Below the pieces are notes generated by a model that searched no databases, had not been told where the DNA came from, and saw nothing but the letters and a program-made list of their open reading frames with translations. The translations under genes and the position numbers were made by a program. Below, piece by piece: positions 7,582-14,503 of a DNA stretch of 15,878 nucleotides; position 1 is the stretch's first letter; each line of letters opens with the position of its first letter. The stretch is from Clostridia bacterium (lineage in GTDB: Bacteria > Bacillota > Clostridia > Christensenellales > Borkfalkiaceae). Location: the NCBI GenBank assembly GCA_900770685.1, contig CAAGLC010000093.1:1-15878 (forward strand), given 5' to 3'.

Positions 7582-8318
7582 GAATAAAACTCGTTATATC
7601 CTACGACGGAACTAATTATTGTGGCTGGCAACGCCAAAAAAACGGCGTTTCCGTTCAAGAAACGTTAGAGAGCGCTCTTTATGAATTAACCAAAGAAAGC
7701 GTTACGGTGACGGCAAGCGGAAGAACGGACGCAGGCGTTCACGCGCAAGGTCAAGTCGTTCATTTTGATACCGAAAGCAGTATTCCGCACGATAAATTTT
7801 ATCTAGCGCTTAATCCTTTCTTACCAAAGGACGTAAAGGCGTTATCGTCCGAAAGGGTGGACGAACAGTTTAACGCAAGAAAGAGCGCAAAGAAAAAAAC
7901 CTACGCCTACGAATTTTATATATCTGAAGTAGAGTTACCCTTAAAAGAAAGGTACGCGGAAAGATTGGAAAGAGCGCCCAACTTTGTTTTGATGGAAAAG
8001 GCGACACAGTTGTTTATAGGCGAGCGCGATTTTAAGGCGTTTTGTGCTACAGGGAGTTCGGTTAAAACCACGGTTAGAACGATATATTCGATAGACGTTA
8101 TAAAAAAAGACGAGGGTTTTACTATCAACTTAACCGGCAGTGGCTTTTTATATAATATGGTTAGAATAATCGCCGGCGTATTATTAGACGTAGGACTAGG
8201 CAAAAAATCCGAGCAGGATATAATCTCGGCGTTTAATACGGGAAAGCGTGAAACGTTAGGCAAAACCCTCCCCGCAAAAGCGCTAACGCTAAAGAAAGTT
8301 GATTATGACGAAAATTAA
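7578..8318 (+). CDS. truA: tRNA pseudouridine(38-40) synthase
   Basis: TruA converts uridine to pseudouridine at positions 38-40 of the anticodon arm of tRNAs. The 246-residue protein has the usual length and motifs: YDGTNYCGWQRQ (9-20), the catalytic aspartate in SGRTDAGVHAQGQVVHF (Asp51), and the later FxxT/RxxY-type core FCATGSSVKTTVRTIYSI and GSGFLYNMVRIIAGVLLDVG. It shares four bases with the end of ecfT, a common arrangement in Firmicutes, where truA follows the ECF genes. It is the last gene before a terminator. Confidence 0.97.
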   Translation: MRIKLVISYDGTNYCGWQRQKNGVSVQETLESALYELTKESVTVTASGRTDAGVHAQGQVVHFDTESSIPHDKFYLALNPFLPKDVKALSSERVDEQFNARKSAKKKTYAYEFYISEVELPLKERYAERLERAPNFVLMEKATQLFIGERDFKAFCATGSSVKTTVRTIYSIDVIKKDEGFTINLTGSGFLYNMVRIIAGVLLDVGLGKKSEQDIISAFNTGKRETLGKTLPAKALTLKKVDYDEN

Positions 8319-8358
8319 TTCGCATACCCATCTACGTAAAATTAGTGTATAAAATTTT

Positions 8359-8389
8359 AAGTGGCACAATATGTAGTGCCACTTTTTAT
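8359..8389 (+). terminator. Terminator after truA
   Basis: AAGTGGCAC (8359-8367) pairs with GTGCCACTT (8376-8384) across an 8-base loop, followed by T-rich sequence. It separates the ECF/truA unit from rplM-rpsI. Confidence 0.92.
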
Positions 8390-8437
8390 TTTGCTATAAA
8401 AAGTATTGCGAAAAATAGTAAAAGAGTGAAAAAACAC

Positions 8438-8466
8438 TTGACAAAAGAGGCAAAATTTTTTATTAT
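8438..8466 (+). promoter_or_regulatory. Strong promoter of rplM-rpsI
   Basis: TTGACA (8438-8443), a 17-base spacer and TATTAT (8461-8466). Transcription should begin near 8473, leaving a leader of about 125 bases before rplM. Confidence 0.88.
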
Positions 8467-8469
8467 ATT

Positions 8470-8590
8470 TAGGCTGTTTATAAAGGAGAAGTTCGTTTTT
8501 TGAAAAGATTAGCCCTCTTTTAGAGCCTATCGTGTAACGGCTCACGGACGGAAAACTTAGTAAACCAAGCAACCCAAATCTTAAAGGAGA
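8470..8590 (+). promoter_or_regulatory. Structured rplM leader, candidate L13-type autoregulatory element
   Basis: The leader has several possible helices. TAGGCT (8470-8475) can pair with AGCCTA (8524-8529), and its GGCT could instead pair with AGCC at 8511-8514. CTCT/AGAG (8515-8518 with 8522-8525) forms a small hairpin that competes with the long helix. CGTG/CACG (8531-8534 with 8543-8546) forms another, and CTT/AAG lies around 8556-8568. Position, length and gene match the known class of L13 ribosomal-protein leaders in Firmicutes, where L13 is thought to repress its own operon. I could not compare it with a covariance model, so the assignment to that class is inference. Confidence 0.5.
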
Positions 8591-8597
8591 AATAATT

Positions 8598-9029
8598 ATG
8601 AAGACTTATATGGCTCACGCAGAGAACGTAGTCAGAAAGTGGTACGTTGTTGACGCAGAAGGTCAAACTTTAGGTAGATTAGCGTCTAGAGTTGCGGCAG
8701 TTCTTCGTGGTAAAAACAAGCCCACCTTCACGCCTAACGTTGACACGGGAGATTTCGTTATAATAATCAATACCGACAAAGTTGTTTTGACGGGAAAGAA
8801 ACTTGAAAAGAAATATTACAGATATCACACCGGTTATATCGGACACCTTAAGGAAATTCAATATAAAACCCTTATGGCAACTAAGTCGGACGTAGCCGTT
8901 TACGAAGCAGTTAAAGGCATGCTTCCCAAAAACAGTTTAGGTCGCAAGATGCTCACGAAACTTAAAGTATATAAAGGCGCTGAGCACAACCATCAGGCTC
9001 AAAAGCCCGAAGTTCTTAAACTTATCTAA
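8598..9029 (+). CDS. rplM: Large ribosomal subunit protein uL13
   Basis: This 143-residue protein has the usual L13 length and sequence. It begins MKTYMAHAENVVRKWYVVDAE, followed by GRLASRVAAVLRGKNKPTFTPN, the conserved GDFVIIINTDKVVLTGKKLEKKYYRYHTGY, and MLPKNSLGRKMLTKLKVYKGAEHNHQAQKP near the end. It assembles early into the 50S subunit. ATG 8598 has AAAGGAGA placed seven to eight bases upstream. It is co-transcribed with rpsI eleven bases later, the near-universal L13-S9 pair, and may be controlled by the structured leader before it. Confidence 0.98.
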   Translation: MKTYMAHAENVVRKWYVVDAEGQTLGRLASRVAAVLRGKNKPTFTPNVDTGDFVIIINTDKVVLTGKKLEKKYYRYHTGYIGHLKEIQYKTLMATKSDVAVYEAVKGMLPKNSLGRKMLTKLKVYKGAEHNHQAQKPEVLKLI

Positions 9030-9040
9030 GAGGTGTAAAA

Positions 9041-9454
9041 ATGGCAAAAGCAACGACAAAGAAAAAAGTTCAATATTGGGGAACGGGTAGAAGAAAAAAG
9101 GCTATCGCCCGTGTTCGTTTAATTCCCGCTGGTGACGGAACTATCACCGTTAACAAAAAGACCATCGACGAATATTTTTGTTTAGACACCTTAAAATATA
9201 TCGTTCGTCAACCTCTCGCTCTTACCGAGACTTCCGCTAAGTACGACGTTATCGTTAACGTTTGCGGTGGTGGATACACCGGTCAAGCAGGCGCTGTTAG
9301 ACACGGTATTGCTCGCGCTTTATTACAAGCAGAACCGGAAACCAGAACCGTTCTTAAAAAAGCAGGTTTCTTAACCAGAGATTCCAGAATGAAGGAAAGA
9401 AAGAAGTACGGCTTAAAGAAAGCAAGAAGAGCACCACAGTTCTCAAAGAGATAA
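9041..9454 (+). CDS. rpsI: Small ribosomal subunit protein uS9
   Basis: This 137-residue S9 contains YWGTGRRKKAIARVRLIPAGDGTITVN near the start, VNVCGGGYTGQAGAVRHGIARALL in the middle and the hallmark tail YGLKKARRAPQFSKR. The C-terminal Ser-Lys-Arg reaches the tRNA anticodon loop in the 30S P site. The N-terminus has a slightly longer lysine-rich lead (MAKATTKKKVQ) than many bacterial S9 proteins. Its ribosome binding site, AGAGGTG, is eight bases before ATG. It closes the two-gene operon before a terminator. Confidence 0.98.
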   Translation: MAKATTKKKVQYWGTGRRKKAIARVRLIPAGDGTITVNKKTIDEYFCLDTLKYIVRQPLALTETSAKYDVIVNVCGGGYTGQAGAVRHGIARALLQAEPETRTVLKKAGFLTRDSRMKERKKYGLKKARRAPQFSKR

Positions 9455-9470
9455 TTTATTTATGGTTATC

Positions 9471-9505
9471 AAAACGGCACTCGTTTTTTCGAGTGCTGTT
9501 TTTTT
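9471..9505 (+). terminator. Terminator after rpsI
   Basis: GCACTCG (9477-9483) pairs with CGAGTGC (9490-9496) across a T6 loop, is extended by outer pairs including one G-T, and is followed by a run of T. Confidence 0.93.
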
Positions 9506-9519
9506 CTAAACTACCATTT

Positions 9520-9603
9520 TTGTGTGAAATTTATAAAAAAACTATAATATTAACACAAACTCAACCAACGGTACGTGGAATTTTATAAAAATTAGAGTAT
9601 AAT
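9520..9603 (+). promoter_or_regulatory. Two possible promoters of the membrane XRE regulator
   Basis: TATAAT occurs at 9543-9548 (with TTGTGT 17 bases upstream, at 9520) and again at 9598-9603 (with the poor -35 GTGGAA at 9575). The nearer one would give a leader of only about 15 bases. The -35 boxes are weak in both, so I cannot tell which is used. Confidence 0.45.
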
Positions 9604-9623
9604 AGCATTAAGGAGACGGAAAT

Positions 9624-10235
9624 ATGGATCAAAAAAAAGTAGGCGCGTTTATAGCAAAACGCAGAAAAACGGTCGGGTTAACACAAATGCAACTTGCAGA
9701 AAAACTTTGTATTACGGATAGAGCCGTATCTAAGTGGGAAACGGGCAATGCCTTGCCGGACGCATCTATAATGCTCGAACTTTGTAAAATTTTAGAAATT
9801 TCCGTTAATGAATTATTGACGGGAGAGGAGGTATCAATGGAAGATTATAACAAAAGAGCGGACGATAATTTGATAGAAATGGTTAAGCAAAAAGAACAGA
9901 GCGATAAGAGATTGCTTTCGTTCGAGATTGTAATAGGAATTTTATCTATGATTATTCTCTTGGGTTTTTGCTTTATTGCATCGCTACTACCTATGGAAGA
10001 TTGGCAGAGAATAGTATTAATAGTTTCCGGAATGATTATCGGTTTAATCGGCCTGTTTTTTGCTTTGAGAATAGAGCAACTTGCAGGATATTACGAGTGC
10101 CAATGCTGTCACCACAAATACGTGCCAAAATACTCGGCTGCACTTTTTGCAATGCACGTTGGAAGAACGAGATATATGAAATGTCCGAAGTGTGGAAAAT
10201 GGTCGTGGCAAAAAAAGACTATAAGTAAAGAATAA
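9624..10235 (+). CDS. Membrane-anchored XRE regulator with C-terminal zinc ribbon
   Basis: This 203-residue protein has three parts. Residues 5-66 are a Cro/C1-type helix-turn-helix (GLTQMQLAEKLCITDRAVSKWETG..LPD). Residues about 100-120 and 130-150 are two hydrophobic membrane segments. Residues 157-196 hold a zinc-ribbon-like pattern, ECQCCHHKYVP (C159, C162) and MKCPKCGKWSW (C187, C190), between which lies a basic stretch. The 'TDRAVSKWETG' type of XRE domain fused to membrane helices is common in Clostridia, but the signals sensed are unknown. AGGAG (about 9611-9615) serves ATG 9624. The gene is alone between two terminators. Membrane location of a DNA-binding protein suggests local or signal-dependent action, which is inference. 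Confidence 0.85.
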   Translation: MDQKKVGAFIAKRRKTVGLTQMQLAEKLCITDRAVSKWETGNALPDASIMLELCKILEISVNELLTGEEVSMEDYNKRADDNLIEMVKQKEQSDKRLLSFEIVIGILSMIILLGFCFIASLLPMEDWQRIVLIVSGMIIGLIGLFFALRIEQLAGYYECQCCHHKYVPKYSAALFAMHVGRTRYMKCPKCGKWSWQKKTISKE

Positions 10236-10240
10236 AAAAT

Positions 10241-10269
10241 AAGCGAATTACAAAAAGTAATTCGCTTTT
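10241..10269. terminator. Bidirectional terminator between the XRE gene and pnuC
   Basis: A perfect 11-bp stem, AAGCGAATTAC (10241-10251) with GTAATTCGCTT (10257-10267), encloses an A5 loop. T-rich sequence follows on both strands, so it fits the two converging genes. Confidence 0.9.
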
Positions 10270-10309
10270 ATATTACAGATTAAAAAGTTTTCAACTATAT
10301 TATATAAGG

Positions 10310-11005
10310 TTAAACATTTGAAAGTTGTTTTCTCTGTATTTTTCTAAGATTGATAAAGGCGTAAAGGTCGCAATAAAGGAAAACGATAAAGCAAACGACC
10401 ATTGAAAGATTTCTTAAATCGTTTGCGGAAACGAGCGACCACAAAACGATTAACACTAAATCGTTGAGAGCGTAAGCGAGTGAAAAGAAAGGCGAACGTT
10501 TGTTAGTTAAAAACACGGCGATAAAACTTGTTGTAACCGAAAAGGTGCTTACAAAAAGGTTAGGCGTGTCAAAAAATTTCAATATAAAATAGAAGGAGAT
10601 TGTTATAATTAGAGCAAGAACGGATAAAAGAAGCGCATCTTTTTTAGAGAGTTTATTGATTTTAATTTCCGCCTTATTGTCTTTGTAAGGGTTTTTGCAC
10701 CAAGAAATTAGCGCGAAAATAGCCATCGGCAAGGTCATGCCTGCATAGGTAATAACTTCTCCGTACAGCCTTAAAAACAGTGAAACGATTGCGTAAAAAA
10801 GACTAAAAACCACTGCTAAAACTTGTCCTATAGGATTACCTTTAGCATTAAAAAGTATCATAGTTATGCCAATAATCGAGCCTAACGCCATGTGCCAAGT
10901 GGTGTTATACGCAAAAAAGACGGCTAAAATAACCGTTACCGAAGCAAGCCATGATATCTTTTCAAAAAAGGTAAAATAATTAAAAATCTTTTTTATCTTA
11001 CTCAT
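10310..11005 (-). CDS. pnuC: Nicotinamide riboside transporter PnuC family
   Basis: This 231-residue integral membrane protein of the PnuC family typically imports nicotinamide riboside by facilitated diffusion, with trapping by a kinase for NAD synthesis. About seven hydrophobic segments are present, near residues 18-34, 38-54, 60-79, 82-102, 124-144, 150-166 and 177-216. The family signatures are visible as GEVITYAGMTLPMAIFALISWCKNP (middle) and RSPFFSLAYALNDLVLIVLWSL with a following C-terminal DLYAFINLRKIQRKQ. GGAG lies four bases before ATG on the minus strand. It has its own promoter and a 13-bp palindrome at the expected transcription start. Other vitamins (thiamine, riboflavin) are used by relatives, so the substrate is probable, not proven. 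The gene is monocistronic. Confidence 0.88.
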   Translation of the reverse strand: MSKIKKIFNYFTFFEKISWLASVTVILAVFFAYNTTWHMALGSIIGITMILFNAKGNPIGQVLAVVFSLFYAIVSLFLRLYGEVITYAGMTLPMAIFALISWCKNPYKDNKAEIKINKLSKKDALLLSVLALIITISFYFILKFFDTPNLFVSTFSVTTSFIAVFLTNKRSPFFSLAYALNDLVLIVLWSLVSANDLRNLSMVVCFIVFLYCDLYAFINLRKIQRKQLSNV

Positions 11006-11016
11006 AATACTCCGCA

Positions 11017-11029
11017 GATAAAGTTTATC
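11017..11029. promoter_or_regulatory. Candidate operator at the pnuC transcription start
   Basis: GATAAA-G-TTTATC is a perfect 13-bp palindrome. It begins at about +1 of the predicted pnuC transcript and ends 12 bases before the start codon, a position where a bound repressor would block transcription. It does not match any NAD-regulator site I know well. Confidence 0.5.
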
Positions 11030-11036
11030 CTAAGAC

Positions 11037-11065
11037 ATATTAACACATCTAAAAAAAATAGACAA
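11037..11065 (-). promoter_or_regulatory. pnuC promoter
   Basis: On the minus strand: TTGTCT (11065-11060), a 17-base spacer and TAATAT (11042-11037). The start of transcription is predicted near 11030. Confidence 0.65.
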
Positions 11066-11154
11066 ACGAAAAAAGGAAAACTTTATAGATTTTAACTTTT
11101 CTTTAACCTTTTAGTGTTAAAATATTAAAAAAGCAACGAAAAGGATAGCGACAT

Positions 11155-11880
11155 ATGAAGATAGAGTATAACGGAAAACGAAAAAAACAGCCGATATTTT
11201 CAATTTTCAAGGGTGTTTTTAAAATATTCAAGGGAAAAGTTCGCGTTTATTACGTTGGCGATAAAATAAACGACGGAGAGTTATTAGTTGCAAACCACGC
11301 GAACAAGTCGGGCCCGCTTATTTACGAATCATACTTGCCTTTATATCATGCAAAATGGGGCGCACACCAAATGCTCGGCTCGTACAAGGAAAGATGGAAA
11401 TATTTAAGAAACGTCTTATATATACAAAAAAACGGTTGGAGCAAAGGCAAGGCAACTCTTAAGGCAACGTACGAGGCGTTTTTCTCTAAATATATATATA
11501 AAGGCATGAAGGTTTTGCCGACCTATCAAGACGCAAGGCTTGCAAGAACGATAAAAAAGAGCGTGGCAACGCTTTCGAACGATATATCGCTGATGATTTA
11601 TCCTGAGGATTCGTCGAACGGGTATTTCGACGTGATAAAAAAGTTTTTGCCCGGTTTCGTTTTGGTGATGGAAAAATATAAAAAGGTGACGGGGAAGGAC
11701 GTGCCGGTACGCCCTATTTATTACCATAAAAAGAAAAGGATAATTTTGGTTGGCGAAGCATCGTATTTAGAAGAATACCAAAAGCAAAACCTAAGCCGAG
11801 AAGAAATTGCAGAAACGATAAAAAATGAATTAAACCAATTATACGTTAAAATAGAGTCTGGAAAATTCGATAATAAGTAA
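11155..11880 (+). CDS. PlsC-superfamily (lysophospholipid) acyltransferase-like protein
   Basis: This 241-residue protein resembles the glycerophospholipid acyltransferase superfamily, whose members move an acyl chain onto lysophosphatidic acid or a related acceptor at the membrane. The NHxxxxD block appears as VANHANKSGPL (Asn47-His48), and the FPEGTR-like block as IYPEDSSNGY (149-156, Glu151). The position that is normally the catalytic aspartate, five residues after His48, is Gly53, and the glycine of FPEGT is Asp152. There is no clear membrane anchor, though the N-terminus is basic with amphipathic KGVFKIFKGKVRVYYVG. AAGGA precedes ATG 11155. The promoter is weak (TAAAAT at 11118). It may be a divergent active branch or a non-catalytic relative. 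Confidence 0.68.
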   Translation: MKIEYNGKRKKQPIFSIFKGVFKIFKGKVRVYYVGDKINDGELLVANHANKSGPLIYESYLPLYHAKWGAHQMLGSYKERWKYLRNVLYIQKNGWSKGKATLKATYEAFFSKYIYKGMKVLPTYQDARLARTIKKSVATLSNDISLMIYPEDSSNGYFDVIKKFLPGFVLVMEKYKKVTGKDVPVRPIYYHKKKRIILVGEASYLEEYQKQNLSREEIAETIKNELNQLYVKIESGKFDNK

Positions 11881-11963
11881 AGGTTAAATAATAAAATTAA
11901 GGCATAAATTTTTTAACGCGCTTGTATAATGTAATGAAATTATCATTGGCGAGGGAGGAAATT

Positions 11964-13472
11964 ATGTCGTTTGAGCCTGAATTTGAAAAGATTATACTTT
12001 GTGAGAAGAAAGGTGTTTTAGAACAAAAGGAAAAGGTTGATTGCAAAACGCAAATCTCTACGGAAAGCATAAAGAAAATTATTTTTGTGACGGCTCATCC
12101 GTATGTTTCTAAAGTCGAAAGTATCGACGGAGGGGTGGAATATGCGGGAAAGGTTAACTTTTTCGTTTGTTACGAAGACCAACAAGAACAAATTAGAAAA
12201 TGCGAGTGCGCTTCGGAATACTCTGGCGTTATAAAAGACGGCTCGGTTATGCCGTCGAGTAAAACTAAAGCGATAGTAACCGTTCAAAAAACCGAAGCGA
12301 ACGGAGAGGGAATTAATTTAAGTTTAACTGCAAACCTTAGCGTTCAGGTGGAAATTCGAGAAAAAGCGGAAAAGAGTTTCGTTTCGGGTGGAAAAGGCTT
12401 TTATTGTGATAAAAAGGAAGTGGAAATCCTTAAAAGTCTTGGAGAAAGAACGATAGTTTACCCGTTTGAAGAAGAATTCGAGCTAGGTTTCGCGGTAAAA
12501 GACGTTTTAAGTCAAGGCGCTTCTTGTATTATTACTGCTTGTCAATGTGGAGTTGGAACGATAATCGTTGACGGCGAAGTATATTTATCTGCAATTCTAT
12601 TGCAAGGCGACGACGGAAAGGATATAATAAAAGAAACGAGAGCGTTGCCGTTTAGAGCGGAAATAGAGTGTGAAGATGCAATGCCAACAAATACTGCCGT
12701 CGCTTACGCAACTCAAAAGTCGTTTAAGACCGATATTACCGTGGACGAAGAGCAGAAAAAGAGCGTCGTAACCGTTAATTTGTTAATAAATCTTTCGGGA
12801 GAAGCGTATTCTAACGAGAAAGTAGGGATTATTGACGACGCATTTTCTATAAACGAAGAAATAGAACTAATTACCGAAAAATCTATAAACCGAGAAGTTA
12901 AGGAGCAAGAAACGGTAATAGAAAGAGGCTCTTCAAGGGCTAGCATTGAAGAACTTCCCGTAGGGGCAGGATTAATTGCCACCATTAACGAAAGAGCGGA
13001 AACGGTTAGTCAAACGGTAACGGAAAAGGGAATAGAGATAACGGGAGTCGTATCTTGTACTGCAATAATGAAGGACGGCGAGGGAAAAACCTTTTCGAGA
13101 AAGGTGGAAACACCGTTTACAGCCACCTTAAGCGCAAAAAACTGTTTAGATTGCGTGGAAACGAACGTTAGCGTTAAGAGTTTGGAAGCAAAAATAATTT
13201 CGCTAGATAGCGCCGAACTTTCTTACGAGTTAATTTGTAGCATAAATCAAGTTAAAAACTGCGAAGTCAACTTGGTTAAAGAAATAAAGAGCATCTGCGA
13301 GAAAAAGCCGTGCGATTCGGCAATTAGCGTGTATATTCCGTTAGAGGGAGAAACGCTTTTCCCGCTCGCAAAAAGGCTTAACGTCAATCCGAGCGAACTC
13401 GTAACCACTAATAAAGAGTTAGAATTTCCCCTAACTGGAGAAGAAAGGATAGTAATATATAGGCAAAAATAA
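11964..13472 (+). CDS. SipL-like protein: SPOCS (DUF3794) domains with C-terminal LysM
   Basis: This 502-residue protein has repeated SPOCS/DUF3794-type beta-rich segments. They are seen around residues 20-115 (KVESIDGGVEYAGKVNFFVCYEDQ), 190-290 (IIVDGEVYLSAILLQGDDGK) and 345-430 (IEITGVVSCTAIMKDGEGK). A LysM-like module occupies about residues 454-500 (VYIPLEGETLFPLAKRLNVNPSEL). This order and length match SipL, the spore-coat morphogenesis protein that binds SpoIVA in clostridia. There is no signal peptide, as expected for a protein in the mother-cell cytoplasm. I chose ATG 11964 because GGGAGG ends six bases before it and a TATAAT (11925-11930) lies just upstream. A TTG at 11922 would place that promoter inside the gene. 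It is followed after one base by ispE. Relatives occur in non-sporulating lineages, so a sporulation role is inferred. Confidence 0.82.
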   Translation: MSFEPEFEKIILCEKKGVLEQKEKVDCKTQISTESIKKIIFVTAHPYVSKVESIDGGVEYAGKVNFFVCYEDQQEQIRKCECASEYSGVIKDGSVMPSSKTKAIVTVQKTEANGEGINLSLTANLSVQVEIREKAEKSFVSGGKGFYCDKKEVEILKSLGERTIVYPFEEEFELGFAVKDVLSQGASCIITACQCGVGTIIVDGEVYLSAILLQGDDGKDIIKETRALPFRAEIECEDAMPTNTAVAYATQKSFKTDITVDEEQKKSVVTVNLLINLSGEAYSNEKVGIIDDAFSINEEIELITEKSINREVKEQETVIERGSSRASIEELPVGAGLIATINERAETVSQTVTEKGIEITGVVSCTAIMKDGEGKTFSRKVETPFTATLSAKNCLDCVETNVSVKSLEAKIISLDSAELSYELICSINQVKNCEVNLVKEIKSICEKKPCDSAISVYIPLEGETLFPLAKRLNVNPSELVTTNKELEFPLTGEERIVIYRQK

Positions 13473-13473
13473 A

Positions 13474-14310
13474 ATGAAAAGCAAAGGAAAAATCAACGCA
13501 AAACTAAATTTAACCTTAGACGTAGTTGGAGCAAACGAAAATTTTCACCAAATAAATTCGTTGGTAGCCGAAATAAAACTTTTCGACTTTATATCAATTA
13601 AAAAGAGAAAAGACAAAAAGATTACGCTAACCGTTAAAGGCGAAAGAGTGCCGATGAGAGAGCAAAATAACGCTTATAAATCGGCAAAGGCGTTTATGGA
13701 AAAATATTCCACGAACGGCGTTGATATTTTTCTAAAAAAGAAAATTCCCGTCGGTGGAGGGCTTGGAGGTTCTTCTGCCGATATAGCGTTAGTAATCAAA
13801 CTAATGAAAGGGTTATATGAAATTCAAGGCGACGAAGGCGACCTTTACGCGAGTTTAGGAAGCGACGTTAACTATATGGCGAACGGCGGATACGCCGTTT
13901 TAACGGGGCGTGGCGAAAAGGTTAGAAAAATACGCTCGAACAAAGTGTTTTATCTCATTTTAGCCTTATGCGAACAACAGGTTAGCGCAAAAGACTGTTA
14001 TAGAGAATACGATAGTCAAGGCGTAACCTATAAAGAGAACACCGAAAAAGCAGAAAATACGTTATTGAAAGAAGACTACGATAACTTTATTAAGTGTTTG
14101 GGCAATCACCTGTTCGAGTCGGCAATAAAACTATCGCCTAAAATTAAGGAAAACTATTTGCAACTGAAAAATGAGTGTGAAAACGTTTATATGACGGGGA
14201 GTGGCTCAACCGTTTATGCGATTTTTACCGATAAAAAGCAAAGGGATATATCTTATAAAAAACTTAAAAGTAAAATGCGTCTTATTAAAACTCAAACGGT
14301 AATAAGATAA
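13474..14310 (+). CDS. ispE: 4-diphosphocytidyl-2-C-methyl-D-erythritol kinase
   Basis: IspE phosphorylates CDP-methylerythritol with ATP in the non-mevalonate (MEP) route to isoprenoids. The 278-residue GHMP kinase shows the substrate-side motif KINAKLNLTLDVVG with a conserved lysine (Lys7), the ATP loop KKIPVGGGLGGSSADIA (about residues 88-104), LGSDVNYMANGGYAVLTGRGEKV (a variant of LGADVPFF..GGTALVTGIGE), and the C-terminal YMTGSGSTVYAIF. The usual 'DGYH' after the first motif is replaced by 'ENFH', with the histidine kept. ATG follows the upstream stop by one base and has no good ribosome binding site, so translation probably depends on coupling to the SPOCS/LysM gene. The kinase assignment is firm. 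Confidence 0.93.
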   Translation: MKSKGKINAKLNLTLDVVGANENFHQINSLVAEIKLFDFISIKKRKDKKITLTVKGERVPMREQNNAYKSAKAFMEKYSTNGVDIFLKKKIPVGGGLGGSSADIALVIKLMKGLYEIQGDEGDLYASLGSDVNYMANGGYAVLTGRGEKVRKIRSNKVFYLILALCEQQVSAKDCYREYDSQGVTYKENTEKAENTLLKEDYDNFIKCLGNHLFESAIKLSPKIKENYLQLKNECENVYMTGSGSTVYAIFTDKKQRDISYKKLKSKMRLIKTQTVIR

Positions 14311-14365
14311 AAAAAGAGAAAATCTTCGGGAAAGGGCGTGTCCCATAGGGATTTTTAGATATTAT

Positions 14366-14399
14366 AAAAGACTAACGAATAACTTTTCGTTAGTCTTTT
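14366..14399. terminator. Bidirectional terminator between ispE and the AraC-type gene
   Basis: A perfect 14-bp stem, AAAAGACTAACGAA (14366-14379) with TTCGTTAGTCTTTT (14386-14399), encloses a 6-base loop. Outer A/T runs let it act in both directions. Confidence 0.93.
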
Positions 14400-14401
14400 C
14401 A

Positions 14402-14440
14402 TTTTTGCTTGCAAAAACACACGACTTAACTATGTTAAGT
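14402..14440. repeat. Two short inverted repeats after the ispE terminator
   Basis: TTTTTGC-TT-GCAAAAA (14402-14417) and ACTTAAC-TAT-GTTAAGT (14424-14440) follow one another directly, and a TATAAT overlaps the second at 14440-14445. No gene starts downstream on the plus strand. They may be debris at the edge of an acquired segment or weak terminators for the converging AraC-type gene. The rest of 14441-14503 shows nothing. Confidence 0.5.
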
Positions 14441-14503
14441 ATAATGTGCTACACTTTCAAAAATTTGCCCACAAATATTTACAACTCGATAAATTGGAAT
14501 TTA

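Noticed and set aside
11006..11154. A riboswitch (NAD-type or similar) before pnuC
   Set aside because: The leader from the predicted start is only about 25 bases, too short for a riboswitch. Only a palindrome is present.
14440..14445. TATAAT that could be a plus-strand promoter after ispE
   Set aside because: No -35 lies at a workable distance (the nearest candidate is 25 bases away) and no plus-strand gene follows, only the antisense of the AraC-type gene.
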